Source: Camillea tinctor (taxonomy: Eukaryota > Ascomycota > Sordariomycetes > Xylariales > Xylariaceae). From it: a stretch of 64,000 nucleotides of DNA. The notes under the pieces were generated by a model. That model had not been told where the DNA came from and did not search any database. It worked only from the letters and a program-made list of their open reading frames with translations. Position 1 is the stretch's first letter; each line of letters opens with the position of its first letter. Position numbers and translations under genes: made by a program. This document shows, piece by piece, positions 62,461 through 64,000 of this stretch. The stretch is from positions 62,001-126,000 of the forward strand of contig MU394066.1 in the NCBI GenBank assembly GCA_022578605.1, given 5' to 3'.

Positions 62461-64000
62461 ATGGCGGAAATGATCTTGCCCAAGGGCATTGTGTTCAACA
62501 AAAACACAATTTACGAAACGATAGCCAAGTATGATGTTGTTCCTACAGAGCAGATTCTCGAGGCTTGTCATGGTACTATAAATCACGAGGCTTCCTTTTT
62601 TTAATTTCTCCTTTTTCCTTGTTTCTCTCTTTTATGGCTTGGCCTGGTTTACACTAACTAACCCTTTCCTGCAGTATTTTCCACTACCTCTCGAGAGCTA
62701 GTTGATCCTACTGCTAGGCGCCTTGAAAATTTCTGGACGCGCGTTCTCGGGGGTGACCGTCGTTATCTTCCTGGCACGGTTATTGCACGACTTTTTAGAC
62801 ACATATCGGAGGAGCCTCCCTTCATCAAGCTCCTGGGACCACCCAACCGATACGAACCAGTAGGTTTTGCGGCGACACCCCCCATTTCTTTGCTGACCAC
62901 GCCTCTACAGCCTTCCCCTGGATCACGAACCGACCAATCGAGTCGGATCCAAGCTGTTCTAAAGGAATCTACACAAGAACTAGAGAAATCCAAGACGGAG
63001 GCCAAGGCGAGAGGTGCATTGCCGTTATCGTCGAAGGTGCCGCATCCCATCCTGAAGAAACCTAGGGGGCCTTCAGCTTCTGGGCCGCGTCCTACAGCTC
63101 GGTTTGCATCACCACCGGGATCCGATGCCGAGGACGATGGTTCTAAAGAGAGCGAGACTGCTTCTTCTGGCAGCACAGCTGTGGCCCACAGCACGGATTC
63201 CAAGGGCTCGAGCAGCTCAACAGCGAAGGAGGAGAAGAAAAAGATAACTACCACCCCTGTCAAGAAGAAGTCCACGGCATTCGTAGCTTCTACGACGAGG
63301 CGCAGACCTGCCATGCCTAGACGGCAGAGCTCCCAAAATTCGACAGGCGGGGCTGAGATCGGTTCCAAGGAAAGCAATTCTTCAGCCAGTTCAAAGTCTA
63401 CTGGTCGGCAAGGCACGGTGCCAACTATACCGGAAAAGCCGGTGAAAGGGTCGTCTTCAGCGATACGAGAGAAGGAAGCTAGTGACCGTCTAAGTGCGAA
63501 AGCAGCTGGAAAACGTCCCGCGACCAAACCGCCAGCGAGCAAACCGGTTGCGACACAAGACAATGGGACGGGATCAAAACAACCCCGTCCTGTGGCGGAT
63601 AGCAAAACCAAGTCGCACTCAGGAGACGCCGACCAGCCGAAAGTGGGTCAGAGTGGAAACGTGCCTAGGAAAGGTGAAGCACAAGAGCGATCACGCCCCG
63701 GAGCACCGTCTCTAGTGAATCGCTCCAGGTCTGACATGGGTTCACGAGACCTGGGCCGTGGCCGCGGGACTTTACCTAATTTGTTGTCGGCAAGTACGGC
63801 GACTATTTCCAATGCAACAGCACAGGGGACCATCATCGAGTACGACGAGAACGGCCCAGCAAACGAAGTAGTCACGAACGCAATGCGCGAGCTAGAAGAT
63901 AACCGCGAGCCCGATCATCCCTCACGCCGAACATCCGGTTCCTCTATGCTCGAGTCGAGATTCACCCCTACGCAACCGAGTAATACACCGACGGTACCAT
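62461..64000 (+). CDS. areA GATA-like (DUF1752) domain protein, 3' partial
   Basis: Exon 1 is 62461-62572 and exon 2 runs from 62675 off the window. The 102-nt intron has donor GTACTA, a CTAACTAAC branch point and acceptor TGCAG. The start ATGG follows ACCAAAC, a good context, and 442 residues are visible. The N terminus (LPKGIVFNKNTIYETIAKYD, then EQILEACHVFSTT) leads to RRLENFWTRVLGGDRRYL (52-69), which resembles the short GATA-like RRLENxxWR segment shared by areA and Mks1-type regulators. PPNRYEP follows. The rest is long, disordered, Ser/Lys/Arg-rich, with LKKPRGPSASGPRPTARF (about 168-185) as a conserved-looking block and GTIIEYDENGP nearer the edge. There is no complete zinc finger in view, so it is not AreA itself. 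A role in nitrogen or retrograde signalling is an inference from the domain. The opposite-strand ORF 62763-63611 is a shadow. Confidence 0.75.

Noticed and set aside
62763..63611. 282-codon ORF on the minus strand
   Set aside because: It is the antisense shadow of exon 2 of the GATA-like gene, whose sense frame is open throughout, joined to a good exon 1 and has conserved motifs.

Overview
This window looks like chromosomal DNA of a filamentous ascomycete (Pezizomycotina, most likely a Sordariomycete). The genes are interrupted by short GT-AG introns of about 47-196 nt with CTAAC-type branch points. The proteins are recognisably fungal: GPI2, ATP12, RNA 3'-phosphate cyclase, a LacA-type GH35 beta-galactosidase, an Est1-type protein and an areA GATA-like domain protein. 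Long pyrimidine-rich leaders precede some genes. The spacers carry a recurrent ACCTAGGT / (GGTA)n motif that I associate, from memory only, with Xylariales-like genomes. No bacterial operon, CRISPR array, tRNA or rRNA gene was found.

Layout. 1-297: last exon of GPI2 (+). 2159-3376: intronless ATP12 (+). 5899-6746: a two-exon orphan gene (-), convergent with ATP12. About 6.75-34.7 kb: a very gene-poor, AT- and TpA-rich block of decayed sequence. It holds a broken L-amino-acid-oxidase-like pseudogene (about 13.93-14.85 kb, -), a set of related inverted repeats (12.5-12.86 kb, 13.26-13.40 kb, 17.34-17.65 kb), two of which face each other 4.4 kb apart and enclose the pseudogene, a compact GC-rich foldback (15830-15930), and other coding scraps. 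34755-37089: a three-exon gene (-) joining an N-terminal C2H2-like zinc finger to an Est1/SMG7-type region. 37.1-49.1 kb: a second gene-poor block with one doubtful small ORF (39445-39816) and several simple repeats. 49162-50628: RNA 3'-terminal phosphate cyclase (+, two exons). 50775-51575: DUF3237 gene (-, four exons including a 19-nt last exon), tail to tail with the cyclase. 52288-56126: secreted GH35 beta-galactosidase (+, seven exons). 56.1-62.4 kb: intergenic, ending in a long pyrimidine-rich, uORF-rich leader. 62461-64000: 5' part of a gene with an areA GATA-like (DUF1752) domain (+, runs off the window).

The genes are housekeeping or single-function fungal genes with no shared pathway: GPI anchor synthesis, ATP synthase assembly, RNA end processing, galactoside hydrolysis and nitrogen or retrograde regulation. 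I see no biosynthetic cluster. The most unusual material is the repeat-bounded segment at 13.26-17.65 kb, the zinc-finger/Est1 architecture, the DUF3237 micro-exon and the uORF chain before the last gene. All gene models are hand-spliced by reading-frame continuity and splice consensus, and no database search was possible.
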